The translations under genes were made by a program, and so were the position numbers. Shown piece after piece: positions 26,052 through 34,857 of a DNA stretch of 44,231 nt. The DNA comes from an uncultured bacterium (GTDB taxonomy: Bacteria > DUMJ01): positions 1-44,231 of the forward strand of contig CALGNK010000008.1 of the NCBI GenBank assembly GCA_937958695.1, given 5' to 3'. Under the pieces are notes generated by a model, which had not been told where the DNA came from, ran no database searches, and was given only the letters and a program-made list of their open reading frames with translations. Within the stretch, counting starts at the first letter, position 1. The number at the start of each line of letters is the position of its first letter.

Positions 26052-27408
26052 CTTTTCCTCCTTCCTCCTTTGGCTTTCTCTCTATAGGATGAGCAGGAAC
26101 TCCTACCACAGTGGTTCCCGGAGCAACATCTTTTAATACTACAGCTCCTGCCCCAGTAATAGCTCCTTTACCTACTCTAATAGGTGCTCTTAAACAGGTA
26201 TGGGAGCCAATAAATGCCTCATCTTCTACAATAGTCTTATGTTTAGTCTTTCCATCATAGTTGCAAGTTATGGTACCAGCACCAATATTTACCCTCTCCC
26301 CTATCTCTGCATCACCTAGATATGAGAGATGCAGTGCCTTTGTATAGCTTCCTATTGTACTCTTTTTTACCTCAACAAAGTCCCCTATGGCAGAATAACT
26401 CTTTATGTGTGCTTCGTCCCTTATGTGGGCAAAAGGTCCTACCCTTACGTTAGAGTCTATTTTAGAGTTCTTTATTACTGAGTAAAAGATCTCGCAGTCG
26501 TCTCCTATACTTGTATTTGATAGATATGTTGATGGACCAATGGTACATCTTTCTCCTATCACAGTATTACCTTTTAATACAGAGAAAGGCTCTATCACTG
26601 TATCTCTTCCTATTTTTACATCAGGCTCTATGTATGTATTTTCAGGAGAGACAATAGTAACTCCTTCATCCATAAGCTCTTCCATCTTCTCTTCTAATAG
26701 TCTTTTTGTTGCCAAAGCTAAATCTAACCTAGAGTTTATTCCAAGAGCAAAAGAGCCTAGATCGGTCTGATAGGATATGACCCTTTTCCCCATACTATTC
26801 AGTATCTCAACTAGCTGTGTTACATAGTATTCTCGCTGGGCATTATTATTATCTAGTTTATCTATTGCTAACTTTAGATCTTCTATCGAGAAACAGTATG
26901 CACCAGTATTTACCTCTTTTATTAATTTTTCTTCAGGAGTTGCATCTTTTGCTTCCACTATCTTTATAACGTTTTCCTCTTTGTCTTTTACAATCCTTCC
27001 GTAGTGCATTGGATCCTCTAAAATTGTAGAAAGTACAACTCCAGATATACCATTTTTGAAAGAATCTAAGAGACCTTTAAAGATTTTGTCTGTAATTAGT
27101 GGGGCGTCTCCGTTTACTACAAGAACAGTGTCAAATCCATCTAGCTCTGGCATAGCCCTTCTCAATGCATCTCCTGTCCCAAGAGGATCCTCTTGAAATA
27201 CATAAACAAAGTTATCTTTTCCTATCTCCTTGAATCTACCTTCCTCTTGAGGCGGGATAACAAGAATATTTTTGTCTAGATTTAACCTTAAGATGTTATC
27301 CAAGACATACTTTATAATAGGCTTACCTAATAGATTGTGAAAAAGCTTAGGAAAAGAAGAATTCATCCTCACCCCTTTACCACCAGCAAGGATTACCCCA
27401 GCAATCAC
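26044..27408 (-). CDS. glmU: Bifunctional UDP-GlcNAc synthesis enzyme GlmU
   Basis: A 454-residue enzyme with an N-terminal uridyltransferase (residues 1-230; '[10 protein letters not shown]', 'LPELDG'-type loop and 'VVNGDAPLI') and a C-terminal left-handed beta helix acetyltransferase with hexapeptide repeats ('[19 protein letters not shown]'). It makes UDP-GlcNAc for peptidoglycan. GTG start at 27408 behind AAGGAGG. It follows tRNA-Gln and spoVG as in Bacillus spoVG-glmU. Confidence 0.97.
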   Translation of the reverse strand: MIAGVILAGGKGVRMNSSFPKLFHNLLGKPIIKYVLDNILRLNLDKNILVIPPQEEGRFKEIGKDNFVYVFQEDPLGTGDALRRAMPELDGFDTVLVVNGDAPLITDKIFKGLLDSFKNGISGVVLSTILEDPMHYGRIVKDKEENVIKIVEAKDATPEEKLIKEVNTGAYCFSIEDLKLAIDKLDNNNAQREYYVTQLVEILNSMGKRVISYQTDLGSFALGINSRLDLALATKRLLEEKMEELMDEGVTIVSPENTYIEPDVKIGRDTVIEPFSVLKGNTVIGERCTIGPSTYLSNTSIGDDCEIFYSVIKNSKIDSNVRVGPFAHIRDEAHIKSYSAIGDFVEVKKSTIGSYTKALHLSYLGDAEIGERVNIGAGTITCNYDGKTKHKTIVEDEAFIGSHTCLRAPIRVGKGAITGAGAVVLKDVAPGTTVVGVPAHPIERKPKEEGGKGE

Positions 27409-27436
27409 TTTAACCTCCTTATTAAGAGAATAATAT

Positions 27437-27511
27437 TGGCTGGGGCGGTAGGATTCGAACCTACGAATCTGGGATCCAAAGTCCCATGCCTTACCGCTTG
27501 GCCACGCCCCA
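27437..27511 (-). tRNA. tRNA-Gln (TTG anticodon)
   Basis: The minus strand folds into a 75-nt tRNA with CCA encoded at the 3' end. The acceptor is TGGGGCG/CGCCCCA, the anticodon loop is ACTTTGGAT (anticodon TTG, reading CAA/CAG), and the T arm has GGTTCGAATCC. It lies between spoVG and glmU and is probably cut out of the operon transcript. Confidence 0.97.
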
Positions 27512-27519
27512 ACTATTTT

Positions 27520-27777
27520 CTATTGAGCCTTATTGAAGGCTTCTAGAACGGCGTTCTGGATACTTTCTCTCATCTGATTATTAATTGGATGAGCTACATC
27601 CTTGAACTCTCCATTACCCACATCCCTTCTTGGCATAGCAACAAAGTATCCATTCTTTCCGTCTATAACTTTTAGCCCATGAACTACAAAGGCATTATCA
27701 AAGGTTATAGACGCAAACGCCCTTACTTTCCCCTCTTGGGAATTCACTTTTCTAATTCTTACATCTGTAATCTTCAT
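27520..27777 (-). CDS. spoVG: SpoVG family RNA/DNA-binding regulator
   Basis: An 85-residue SpoVG, full length. It shows 'MKITDVRIRKVN', 'ASITFDNAFVVHGLKVIDG', 'FVAMPRR' and 'DVAHPINNQMRESIQNAVLEAF'. Known members are nucleic-acid-binding regulators; the protein occurs in many non-sporulating bacteria. It heads the long operon to D-aminoacylase, with SD AGAGGTGG. Confidence 0.96.
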   Translation of the reverse strand: MKITDVRIRKVNSQEGKVRAFASITFDNAFVVHGLKVIDGKNGYFVAMPRRDVGNGEFKDVAHPINNQMRESIQNAVLEAFNKAQ

Positions 27778-27810
27778 TAGTCTACCACCTCTTCTCTAAA
27801 TCTAGAAGAT

Positions 27811-27839
27811 ATTATAACAAAAAATATCCTGCATGTAAA
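27811..27839 (-). promoter_or_regulatory. Promoter of the spoVG operon
   Basis: On the minus strand, TTTACA (27834-27839), 17 bases, then TATAAT (27811-27816). It is the only strong promoter I see before the spoVG-glmU-prs-rplY-pth-mfd-mazG gene row. Confidence 0.8.
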
Positions 27840-27869
27840 TTGTCCGATCATCTTTCCCGTGCTGGGGAG

Positions 27870-27897
27870 TTGAATAATATTTAATTTGTTATATAAT
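27870..27897 (+). promoter_or_regulatory. Promoter of a near-leaderless hemerythrin transcript
   Basis: TTGAAT (27870-27875), a 16-base spacer and TATAAT (27892-27897). The ATG at 27906 lies 8 bases after the -10, so the RNA start and start codon nearly coincide. Confidence 0.6.
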
Positions 27898-27905
27898 TAA
27901 TTATT

Positions 27906-28301
27906 ATGATAAAGTGGAAAGAAGAATATGCTATTGGTGTAGAACATATTGATAAACAGCACCGTAAGCTTTTTGAAATTGCAGGTCATGCTTATGAGGT
28001 TATGAGTGATAAATTGAGTGTTGATAAATATGACAGGATTGTGGCTATTTTGAATGAACTTAAGGATTATACTGTCTATCATTTTAATTCAGAAGAAGAA
28101 TACATGCAGAGCATAGGTTACAAAAGGTTTCTATCTCACAAAGTAGAACATAACGATTTCATAGAAAAAATAAACAGTATAGACTTGGATAAAATAGATA
28201 AGGAACAGGATAAGTTTATACTGGAACTTCTAGACTTCGTAGTTAGCTGGATCGATAAACATATATTAGGCATGGATAAAATGATAGGTAGGAATACTTA
28301 G
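27906..28301 (+). CDS. Bacteriohemerythrin
   Basis: A 131-residue single-domain hemerythrin. All seven di-iron ligands are present in the usual spacing: H19, H59, E63, H78, H82, H119 and D124. It binds O2, possibly for oxygen sensing or protection in an organism that is probably anaerobic. It is a free-standing domain, divergent from spoVG, and no SD is visible, in keeping with a leaderless mRNA. Confidence 0.93.
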   Translation: MIKWKEEYAIGVEHIDKQHRKLFEIAGHAYEVMSDKLSVDKYDRIVAILNELKDYTVYHFNSEEEYMQSIGYKRFLSHKVEHNDFIEKINSIDLDKIDKEQDKFILELLDFVVSWIDKHILGMDKMIGRNT

Positions 28302-28409
28302 AAACTTCTAAATGGTTTAAATTAGGCATAGATGCACAACTTGAACCTAAGGCTGTGGGCAAAAGGGACCTGTAATTTAATGTTATTTATTAGCGCTATT
28401 TGTATTCTT

Positions 28410-28515
28410 TGATATAATTGATATAGAAGTTTTATTCTTTTCAAGCCTTCTTTAGCTCTTCTCTTACGTCATCTATAGGATAGTAACTATATATTTCTTA
28501 GTATTATGATATAAT
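28410..28515 (+). promoter_or_regulatory. Two extended -10 elements before the ACR3-like gene
   Basis: TGATATAAT occurs at 28410-28418 and again at 28507-28515. The second is placed to drive the gene at 28550, whose SD is AGGAGG. The rest of 28302-28549 shows nothing I can assign. Confidence 0.5.
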
Positions 28516-28549
28516 TAATAATCAACTAACGCCTTAGGAGGAAAGTAGA

Positions 28550-29527
28550 ATGGAGGAAGAGAAAGGTTTAACCTTATTAGATAAGATTCAACCATTAGTT
28601 CTTATCTTCTCAATTATCATTGGTTTATCTATTGCAAGATACTTCCCATATTTTGCAGTATCTATTGGATGGGTAATTTCCTTTGGAATATTTTTGGTCA
28701 TTTACAGCATTTTAACGGGCATAGAAATCAAAGAGATTCTTTTAGCCTTTAGAAACCTCAAAACTACCCTCATTGCATTAATAATAAACTTCTTGATAGT
28801 TCCCCTCTATGCTTGGCTTTTAGGTTATCTTTTTGTAAGGTCTTATCCAGACATCTGGGTAGGACTGATTTTATACCTTATTACTCCATGTATTGGCTGG
28901 TATCTCATCTTTACAGACCTTGCTGGAGGCAATGTTCCTTTAGGTATAACTCTTTTAGCTTGGAATGTTATCCTACAGATTGCTCTAATGCCAATATACC
29001 TTCGTTTCTTAGCTGGTAAGATTATCTCAGTTGATATTTTTCAGATTCTAAAGAGTATTGGAATATTTTTGGTTTTACCTCTTCTTCTAGGATGGCTTAC
29101 TAGAAGTCTTTTTATTAAATCCAAAAGAGAGACTTATTTTGAGAGATCCTTTAAGCCATTTTTGTCAAAACTTAAATTTTTTGCTCTAATTGCAGTTATA
29201 ATTGCAATGTTTGCTTCTCAAGGAGAACTTCTTATCAAAAATCCATCAGTTATTATAGCTATGATACTACCTGGAATAGTATACTTCTTTTCTATATTTG
29301 CACTGAGCATTATATTGGGAAGGATATTCCACCTACCTTACGGAGATACTGCATTATTGTCTTTTACTACTACTGCAAGAAACTCCGAAGCTTCGGTAGC
29401 CATTGCTGTTTCAGCCTTTCCAGCCAATCCTCTAGTTGCTTTGACGGTTGTAATTGGACCTGGTATTGAACTACCTGTTTTGATAATATTTACACAGATA
29501 CTTTTATTGATAAGAAAGAGATGGTAG
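28550..29527 (+). CDS. ACR3/BASS-type membrane transporter
   Basis: A 325-residue protein with about ten transmembrane helices of the bile/arsenite/riboflavin transporter superfamily. Helix 4 has a conserved Cys in 'LYLITPCIGWYLIFTDLAGGN', as in ACR3 arsenite exporters, and helix 9 has 'TTTARNSEASVAIAV'. Arsenite efflux is plausible, but no arsR or arsC is near and other BASS substrates cannot be excluded. The following hydrolase gene overlaps its stop. Confidence 0.75.
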   Translation: MEEEKGLTLLDKIQPLVLIFSIIIGLSIARYFPYFAVSIGWVISFGIFLVIYSILTGIEIKEILLAFRNLKTTLIALIINFLIVPLYAWLLGYLFVRSYPDIWVGLILYLITPCIGWYLIFTDLAGGNVPLGITLLAWNVILQIALMPIYLRFLAGKIISVDIFQILKSIGIFLVLPLLLGWLTRSLFIKSKRETYFERSFKPFLSKLKFFALIAVIIAMFASQGELLIKNPSVIIAMILPGIVYFFSIFALSIILGRIFHLPYGDTALLSFTTTARNSEASVAIAVSAFPANPLVALTVVIGPGIELPVLIIFTQILLLIRKRW

Positions 29528-30465
29528 TTATGATAAGAAATATCTTTTATATTCTTTTTGTGTTTATCCCTTTTTGTTTTATTTGGGTTTTTAAAGCGTT
29601 TGGAGGAACACTTCCTTTTTTAGAGAGTCACTTCTTTGAAGTGGAAGATTTGACGTTCCATGTGCGTCTTTTTGAACCTTCTATCAATCCTCGTGGGAAG
29701 GTACTTTTTGTTCATGGTCTTGGAGGCTCAACCTTTTCCTGGCGTTATGCTCCAGGGTACCTTCTTAATCAGGGATGGTTTCTTGTTCTTGTCGATCTTC
29801 CAGCGTTTGGTTATAGTATCAGAAGAGGTATAGGCTCAAGGGAAAAACAGGCTGAATACCTCTGGAAGCTAATTATTACCCTTGAGGAAGAAGGATATGT
29901 TCCCAAGGATATCCCCTGGTTTCTTGTAGGACACTCTATGGGTAGCGGAGCTGTTTTCCTAATGAGTATGGAACATAGAGAAAAAGTTGCCGGTACAGTT
30001 CTTATCGCTCCAGCTTTTGGAAAGGAAGGGATTCAGAGCCTTAGTTCCATTTTAACATCATCTTTTGTAAAGAGGATATTTGATAAGATAATACGTTGGA
30101 TATTTCTTTCCCCATTTAATGTGAGGCGGTCCTTAGCCTCTGCATATGGAAGAATGCCAACAGAAGAAGAGTTTTTAGGATACTTAAGGCCTTTACAGGA
30201 AAAAGGAACCTCTACAGCACTCCTTGAGTTTTCCTTAACAGCATCTGGTGTCGATCTTTCTGCATTTGAGGGAAAACCTCACCCACCTTTTTTAGTGATT
30301 CTTGGAGAGAATGACTCCTGGACAAGAGATGACACCAATTATTTCCTCAAAAAATTTCCAGAATCTTCTTACTTTGTCATCCCTGGCGCTCATCACTGTC
30401 CTATGGAGACACATCCAGCAGAGTGTTTCGCTTATATTCTTGATTTTTTCTCAAAGAATATATAA
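29521..30465 (+). CDS. Alpha/beta hydrolase, membrane-anchored or secreted
   Basis: A 314-residue alpha/beta hydrolase with an N-terminal hydrophobic segment (about residues 5-24) that is a signal anchor. Oxyanion motif 'VHGLGGSTFSWRY', nucleophile elbow GHSMGSG, an acid residue in 'LGENDSWTRD' and the catalytic His in 'PGAHHCPMETH' are all present. The substrate is unknown. ATG 29521 overlaps the transporter gene, with an alternative ATG at 29530, so it is cotranscribed with it. Confidence 0.85.
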   Translation: MVVMIRNIFYILFVFIPFCFIWVFKAFGGTLPFLESHFFEVEDLTFHVRLFEPSINPRGKVLFVHGLGGSTFSWRYAPGYLLNQGWFLVLVDLPAFGYSIRRGIGSREKQAEYLWKLIITLEEEGYVPKDIPWFLVGHSMGSGAVFLMSMEHREKVAGTVLIAPAFGKEGIQSLSSILTSSFVKRIFDKIIRWIFLSPFNVRRSLASAYGRMPTEEEFLGYLRPLQEKGTSTALLEFSLTASGVDLSAFEGKPHPPFLVILGENDSWTRDDTNYFLKKFPESSYFVIPGAHHCPMETHPAECFAYILDFFSKNI

Positions 30466-30498
30466 TCTTTGATTTTAACTTGAAAGGGGATAAGAGAT

Positions 30499-31455
30499 AT
30501 GGAAAAAGTAAAGGTTGCCTTGATAGGAGCAGGTAGTATGGCTAATGCGGTACATTATCCATCTTTAGTAGAGTTTAAAGATGTAGAAATAGTTGGACTT
30601 TGTGACCTAATTGAAGAAAAACTAATGAAAACAGCAGAAAGGTTTCATATAAAGAATACTTTTAAAGATTACAAGGAAATGATAGAAAAGACTAACCCAG
30701 AAGCAGTTTACATCCTTATGCCTCCTCATCATCTATTTGATATAGTTATACATTGCCTTAAACAAAAACTTCATGTATTTATAGAGAAACCACCAGGTGT
30801 CACTAAAGAGCAAACTCGTCAGATGGCGCTAACCGCAGAGAAAAATGGTTGCCTTACTATGGTGGGATTTCAGAGAAGATTTGCCCCTTTAATTACATCT
30901 TGCAAAAGAGAGATAGATGCTAGAGGAGGAATAACACAAGCTATTGCTACATTTGTAAAAAATTACAGTGGAGGACCATACTATGAAGGAGCTATCGATA
31001 TACTGACCTGTGATGCCATACACTCAGTAGATATCCTTAGATTTCTCTGTGGCGAGCCTAAAAAGGTTGTCTCTGATATAAGGGCTATAGACTCTACATT
31101 TGATAATTCATTTAACGCCTTAATAAAGTTTGAAAATGGATCAGTGGGATATCTAAATACAAACTGGAAAGCTGGTAAAAGGATCTTTTCTGTGGAGATG
31201 CACTCTATAGGTATATCCGCATTTGTAGACCCTGAGGTAGAAGCAAAGATATTTAAAGATAACAGTGAAAATCCTGAAATACTTAGTGCTAAAGAGTATG
31301 TAGGCTCGGATGCTCTTTATAAGATAGCAGGATTTTATCAGGAGAACAGACACTTCATAGATTGTATTAAAGAAAGAAGTTTACCCATTACCAATTTTTA
31401 TGATGCCTATAAAACAATGGAACTAGTTGATAGAATATATAAATCTCAGATATAG
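30499..31455 (+). CDS. Gfo/Idh/MocA family oxidoreductase
   Basis: A 318-residue NAD(P)-dependent dehydrogenase. The Rossmann motif is 'VALIGAGSMANAVHYPSL', followed by 'IVGLCDL' and the signature EKPPG with catalytic-lysine context (residues about 93-97). The C-terminal alpha/beta domain has 'DAIHSVDILRFL'. Such enzymes usually act on sugars, inositols or sugar nucleotides; the substrate cannot be read. SD AAAGGGGA. Confidence 0.9.
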   Translation: MEKVKVALIGAGSMANAVHYPSLVEFKDVEIVGLCDLIEEKLMKTAERFHIKNTFKDYKEMIEKTNPEAVYILMPPHHLFDIVIHCLKQKLHVFIEKPPGVTKEQTRQMALTAEKNGCLTMVGFQRRFAPLITSCKREIDARGGITQAIATFVKNYSGGPYYEGAIDILTCDAIHSVDILRFLCGEPKKVVSDIRAIDSTFDNSFNALIKFENGSVGYLNTNWKAGKRIFSVEMHSIGISAFVDPEVEAKIFKDNSENPEILSAKEYVGSDALYKIAGFYQENRHFIDCIKERSLPITNFYDAYKTMELVDRIYKSQI

Positions 31456-31468
31456 ATAGAAAGGGAAC

Positions 31469-31645
31469 TTAATCCGTGATCAGATTCAGCCCCTGGAAGC
31501 TTCTGATAGAATAATGGAAACCTCTAGAAGTATCATCTAATAAGGATCCCACAGAATTATTTTTATAACTAATTCCTCCATCAATCCCAGAGAAGGCAAA
31601 GATTGCCCCCTGCCCATATATATTAGGTGAAACATTATGAAACAT
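31469..31645 (-). pseudogene. Possible gene remnant (58 codons)
   Basis: A 58-residue frame from ATG 31645 to TAA 31469. It reads like a piece of a folded enzyme (GQGAIFAFSGIDGG near the start, then 'GSLLDDTSRGFHYSIRS'). There is no SD, and it fills a gap between two plus-strand genes. I could not assign a family; a remnant of a larger minus-strand gene is my reading. Confidence 0.35.
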
Positions 31646-31655
31646 TCATTCTTTT

Positions 31656-31665
31656 ATGTTATAAT
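31656..31665 (+). promoter_or_regulatory. Extended -10 promoter, leaderless FIST-GGDEF transcript
   Basis: ATGTTATAAT holds a TGn-TATAAT element (TATAAT 31660-31665). The ATG at 31672 is 6 bases further on, so the transcript should start at or next to the start codon. Confidence 0.55.
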
Positions 31666-31671
31666 CTTTTC

Positions 31672-33741
31672 ATGAGGGTTGGTTTTGGTTTTAGCACTTT
31701 AGAAGACTCATATAGTGCTGGGTTACAGGCGCTAAAAGATGCTGTTTCTGTCTCTGGTGAGCCGTCTGTAATTATCCTTTTTAGCACTTTCAATTATGAT
31801 CCTTATGAAATTTTTAGAAGTATAAAAGAGAATACTAAAGATTCAAAATTGATAGGGGGAACCAGCAGTTTTATTATTGTTTATGACAGATTGATTTCAA
31901 GAGGGATTAGTATCATTACTCTTAGCGGAGAATATATAAATGCAGTAACGTTTTCTCAGGATAAAGTTCTTAAAGGTAGTGATTATACTGAGATGGGGAG
32001 AAAAGTTGGGAAACTTTTCTCAAAGGATAACCCTTATGGAGGAATGGTTATAATATTTTTTGCTCCGGAGCTTGCAGATGTTCCTAAGATACTTTACAGC
32101 TTATATAATACTATGGGACCAAAATTTGGATATGTTGGTGGAGGTTGTGTTCGCAATCCAAAGGCTTCTTTTACCTATACCTTTACTGAAAAAGGTGTCA
32201 ATACTGGTCCCCTGGCATTAGCAGTCATTAGCGGTATGGAATTTTCTACTGCAGTTGGACATGGATTTGAGAGTATTAAAGATCCATTAATAATAAATAA
32301 GACCTCTAAGAACAAGATAGTAGAGATTGATGGAATTCCTGCTGTCGATGCCTATACTAGAAGGTTTAATTTGGTACCCAATATGGACCTTCTAACTCAG
32401 ATGGTTTTTCATCCTTTGGGATTTCCAAACCTTTCTGGAGATTATATAATACGAGACCCTATAGATATAGATAAAAAAGCAATAGTATTTCCGGTAGAGA
32501 TTCCAGAGGGTGCTGTAGGATATGTTATGGATGGAAAGGTAGATAGGCTTATTAAAAGCACTAGTGTTATAACTGAGAAGGCATTAAGAGGTATCACTGA
32601 CCCAAGTTTTGTCTTGGTTTTTGACTGTATAAGTAGGAGATCTCTTATGGAAGATAGATTTGTATTAGAATTAAAGGCTATAAAAGACTCTATAAGATTT
32701 GATATACCTATTACTGGTATGCTTACTATGGGAGAGCTTTGCTGTTATGGAGATTCCCCAATGTTTCATAATAAGAGTACAGTTTTAGTGGTTTCTGGAA
32801 GAGAAAAAACAGACCATCCGATAGGGGATGAAATAGAAAAGTCAGATCTTGATATCTTAGAGGCTGAGCTATCTATACTTCATGAAATAGCTTCTCTATC
32901 CTCTTTAGTTTCAGAGGAAGATCTTATAGAAAGTTCTATAGAGAAGTCTGTTAGACTTTTTGGAGTTAGACGTTCTGCTTTTATAAGAAAGATAGGAGAT
33001 AATTATAAGCTATTAGCTTCCTGGGGTTTTAATCGTGTTAGAGATGTCTTGAAAAGTATGTCTAAAGATACTCCTAATAAAGAGGTTTTCTCTTTAGGAG
33101 AAAACGGAGAGTACGGGGTTTTATACATAGAGATGAATAATATTGATGAACGTAAAAGACGCCTTTTTAGGATATTTGCTAGAAGGCTAGAGGAGATATT
33201 TGGTTTACTAGAAGCTAATAGAGAAAGGAAAAAGATAGAGAGGTCTCTTAGGAAATTGGCACTCACCGATGATCTGACCAAGCTCTATAATAGAAGAGGT
33301 TTTTTATTATTTGGAGAACAGTATCTAAAACTTAGTGAAAGGTTGAAGCGTAAGGCTATTTTACTATACATAGATGTAGATAACCTAAAATGGATTAATG
33401 ATAACTTAGGGCACAGTGAGGGCGATAGAGCCCTTATAGAGATCGCTTCTATCCTTAAAAAGATATCTAGGAAGTCCGATATATTAGCCCGTATAGGTGG
33501 TGATGAGTTTGTCCTTTTAGGGCTGGAGACAGGAGAGAGTAATTCTTCCGCATTGTTGAGAAGGATAAGAGAAAGACTTGAAGCTAAAGATAAAAAAAGG
33601 CATTTGCCGTATAATCTTTCTATAAGTATGGGAGTGGCAGTGTATGACCCAGATAATCCCTTATCCTTAAGATCTCTTTTAGAAGAAGCGGATAAGAAGA
33701 TGTATGAAGAGAAAAGAAGGAAGAAAGAACTTAAACTCTAA
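31672..33741 (+). CDS. FIST sensor-diguanylate cyclase
   Basis: A 689-residue cytoplasmic protein. The N-terminal FIST domain ('VGFGFSTLEDSYSAGLQAL') is followed by FIST_C ('GMLTMGELCCYGDSP', about residues 345-360), then a divergent GAF-like segment and coiled linker. The GGDEF domain is at the C-terminus: GGDEF at residues 609-613 with an allosteric I-site RKSD at 600-603. FIST domains are thought to bind small ligands such as amino acids, so this probably makes c-di-GMP in response to one. The start at 31672 fits the FIST opening and the promoter; an upstream ATG at 31627 precedes the -10. Confidence 0.9.
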   Translation: MRVGFGFSTLEDSYSAGLQALKDAVSVSGEPSVIILFSTFNYDPYEIFRSIKENTKDSKLIGGTSSFIIVYDRLISRGISIITLSGEYINAVTFSQDKVLKGSDYTEMGRKVGKLFSKDNPYGGMVIIFFAPELADVPKILYSLYNTMGPKFGYVGGGCVRNPKASFTYTFTEKGVNTGPLALAVISGMEFSTAVGHGFESIKDPLIINKTSKNKIVEIDGIPAVDAYTRRFNLVPNMDLLTQMVFHPLGFPNLSGDYIIRDPIDIDKKAIVFPVEIPEGAVGYVMDGKVDRLIKSTSVITEKALRGITDPSFVLVFDCISRRSLMEDRFVLELKAIKDSIRFDIPITGMLTMGELCCYGDSPMFHNKSTVLVVSGREKTDHPIGDEIEKSDLDILEAELSILHEIASLSSLVSEEDLIESSIEKSVRLFGVRRSAFIRKIGDNYKLLASWGFNRVRDVLKSMSKDTPNKEVFSLGENGEYGVLYIEMNNIDERKRRLFRIFARRLEEIFGLLEANRERKKIERSLRKLALTDDLTKLYNRRGFLLFGEQYLKLSERLKRKAILLYIDVDNLKWINDNLGHSEGDRALIEIASILKKISRKSDILARIGGDEFVLLGLETGESNSSALLRRIRERLEAKDKKRHLPYNLSISMGVAVYDPDNPLSLRSLLEEADKKMYEEKRRKKELKL

Positions 33742-34857
33742 TTATCCCGATTCTATGAGCTTTCTCTTTAATTCCATATAGTAAAGAAAATTTTCATAAG
33801 GGATATCAGGAGGAAATGTATGATCTAGATTCGGTATATATCCTCCGCTTTCTAAAAGTGGTGGTATCTTACTGTAGACCTCTTCTTCTATCTCTTTTTT
33901 GCCTTTAGTAAGGGCCCTTTTGTCTATACCACCACATAAAATTAAATCCTTACCATATTTTTCTCTTAGCTTGATGGGATCCATCCCCGCTGCCTGTTCT
34001 AATGGCCAGATGCAATTAATACCGGTTTCAATCATATGCGGTATCAAGACTTCAAAATTCCCATCACTATCAACCCAGAAATACTTTACTCCATATCTTC
34101 TAAAATGCTCTATAACCCTTCTAACCCTAGGGGCAAAGAATTCTTTATATATCTTTGGAGATATAAGTGGACCACTCTTGCCAGCAAAATCCTCAGAAAA
34201 GTTAAAATAGTCAATCTGAACACTAGATAGTGCCTTAGTGCTTAATTCTATTATAAAATCGGCAATAAAATCTAACATCTCATGTACAAGGTTTGGATCG
34301 TCATAGAACATGTAGGATAGGTTCTCAGTCCCAACCCATTCCCTTAACGTCCAATAGAAACCTATCTGGGCGTTTACAAATAGGCAGAGGGGATAATCCC
34401 TATCTTTCCATAGCCTTACCATTTCATCCCACCACATAGGATATCTTATAGGTGAATATGGATTATAACGTTTCTTGATCTCTTCAAAGCTCTTTCTATC
34501 TTTTACAGGAAAATCTATATATTGGTCCATAGAAGGTCTAGTTCCCCTGACAGTGCCCTCTTTCATGGCCTTTCTTATACGTCCTACAGCATCTCTAAAG
34601 GTAACATATCTTTCATCTTCTTCTATGATCTCTTCATCAAATCTTGGAATCATTCCAGCATTAACAGGTATAAAGGCTCTTCTATCTATCCCAAAATATG
34701 GCTCCCCTTCAAACCAATTCCAATAACATACATCCTTAGGAAGACCCTCATTATGCCATCTTTCTATAGTCTGCCCCCATACTCCTAATTCATAATTTGG
34801 AACTCTATCTACCGATTTAAATTCCATAGTATTTATAAACCTTTCTCTATCTGTCAT
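33742..34857 (-). CDS. URO-D superfamily protein lacking the MtaA zinc motif
   Basis: A 371-residue TIM-barrel protein of the uroporphyrinogen decarboxylase superfamily. At the place where MtaA/CmuA have HxCG it reads 'WVDSDGNFEVL', so the zinc His and Cys are replaced; a 'LILCGGIDKRAL' strand follows. HemE substrate Arg residues are also missing. It overlaps the glycosidase-like gene by 11 bases, suggesting a role in catabolism of a sugar or plant-derived compound rather than haem synthesis. The activity is unknown. Confidence 0.8.
   Translation of the reverse strand: MTDRERFINTMEFKSVDRVPNYELGVWGQTIERWHNEGLPKDVCYWNWFEGEPYFGIDRRAFIPVNAGMIPRFDEEIIEEDERYVTFRDAVGRIRKAMKEGTVRGTRPSMDQYIDFPVKDRKSFEEIKKRYNPYSPIRYPMWWDEMVRLWKDRDYPLCLFVNAQIGFYWTLREWVGTENLSYMFYDDPNLVHEMLDFIADFIIELSTKALSSVQIDYFNFSEDFAGKSGPLISPKIYKEFFAPRVRRVIEHFRRYGVKYFWVDSDGNFEVLIPHMIETGINCIWPLEQAAGMDPIKLREKYGKDLILCGGIDKRALTKGKKEIEEEVYSKIPPLLESGGYIPNLDHTFPPDIPYENFLYYMELKRKLIESG

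Noticed and set aside
31627-31671. FIST-GGDEF start at ATG 31627
   Set aside because: It precedes the likely -10 (31660-31665), and the family N-terminus begins at 31672.
33742-34857. Haem-pathway HemE
   Set aside because: The HemE N-terminal Arg-rich substrate motif is absent, and neighbours are carbohydrate-type genes.
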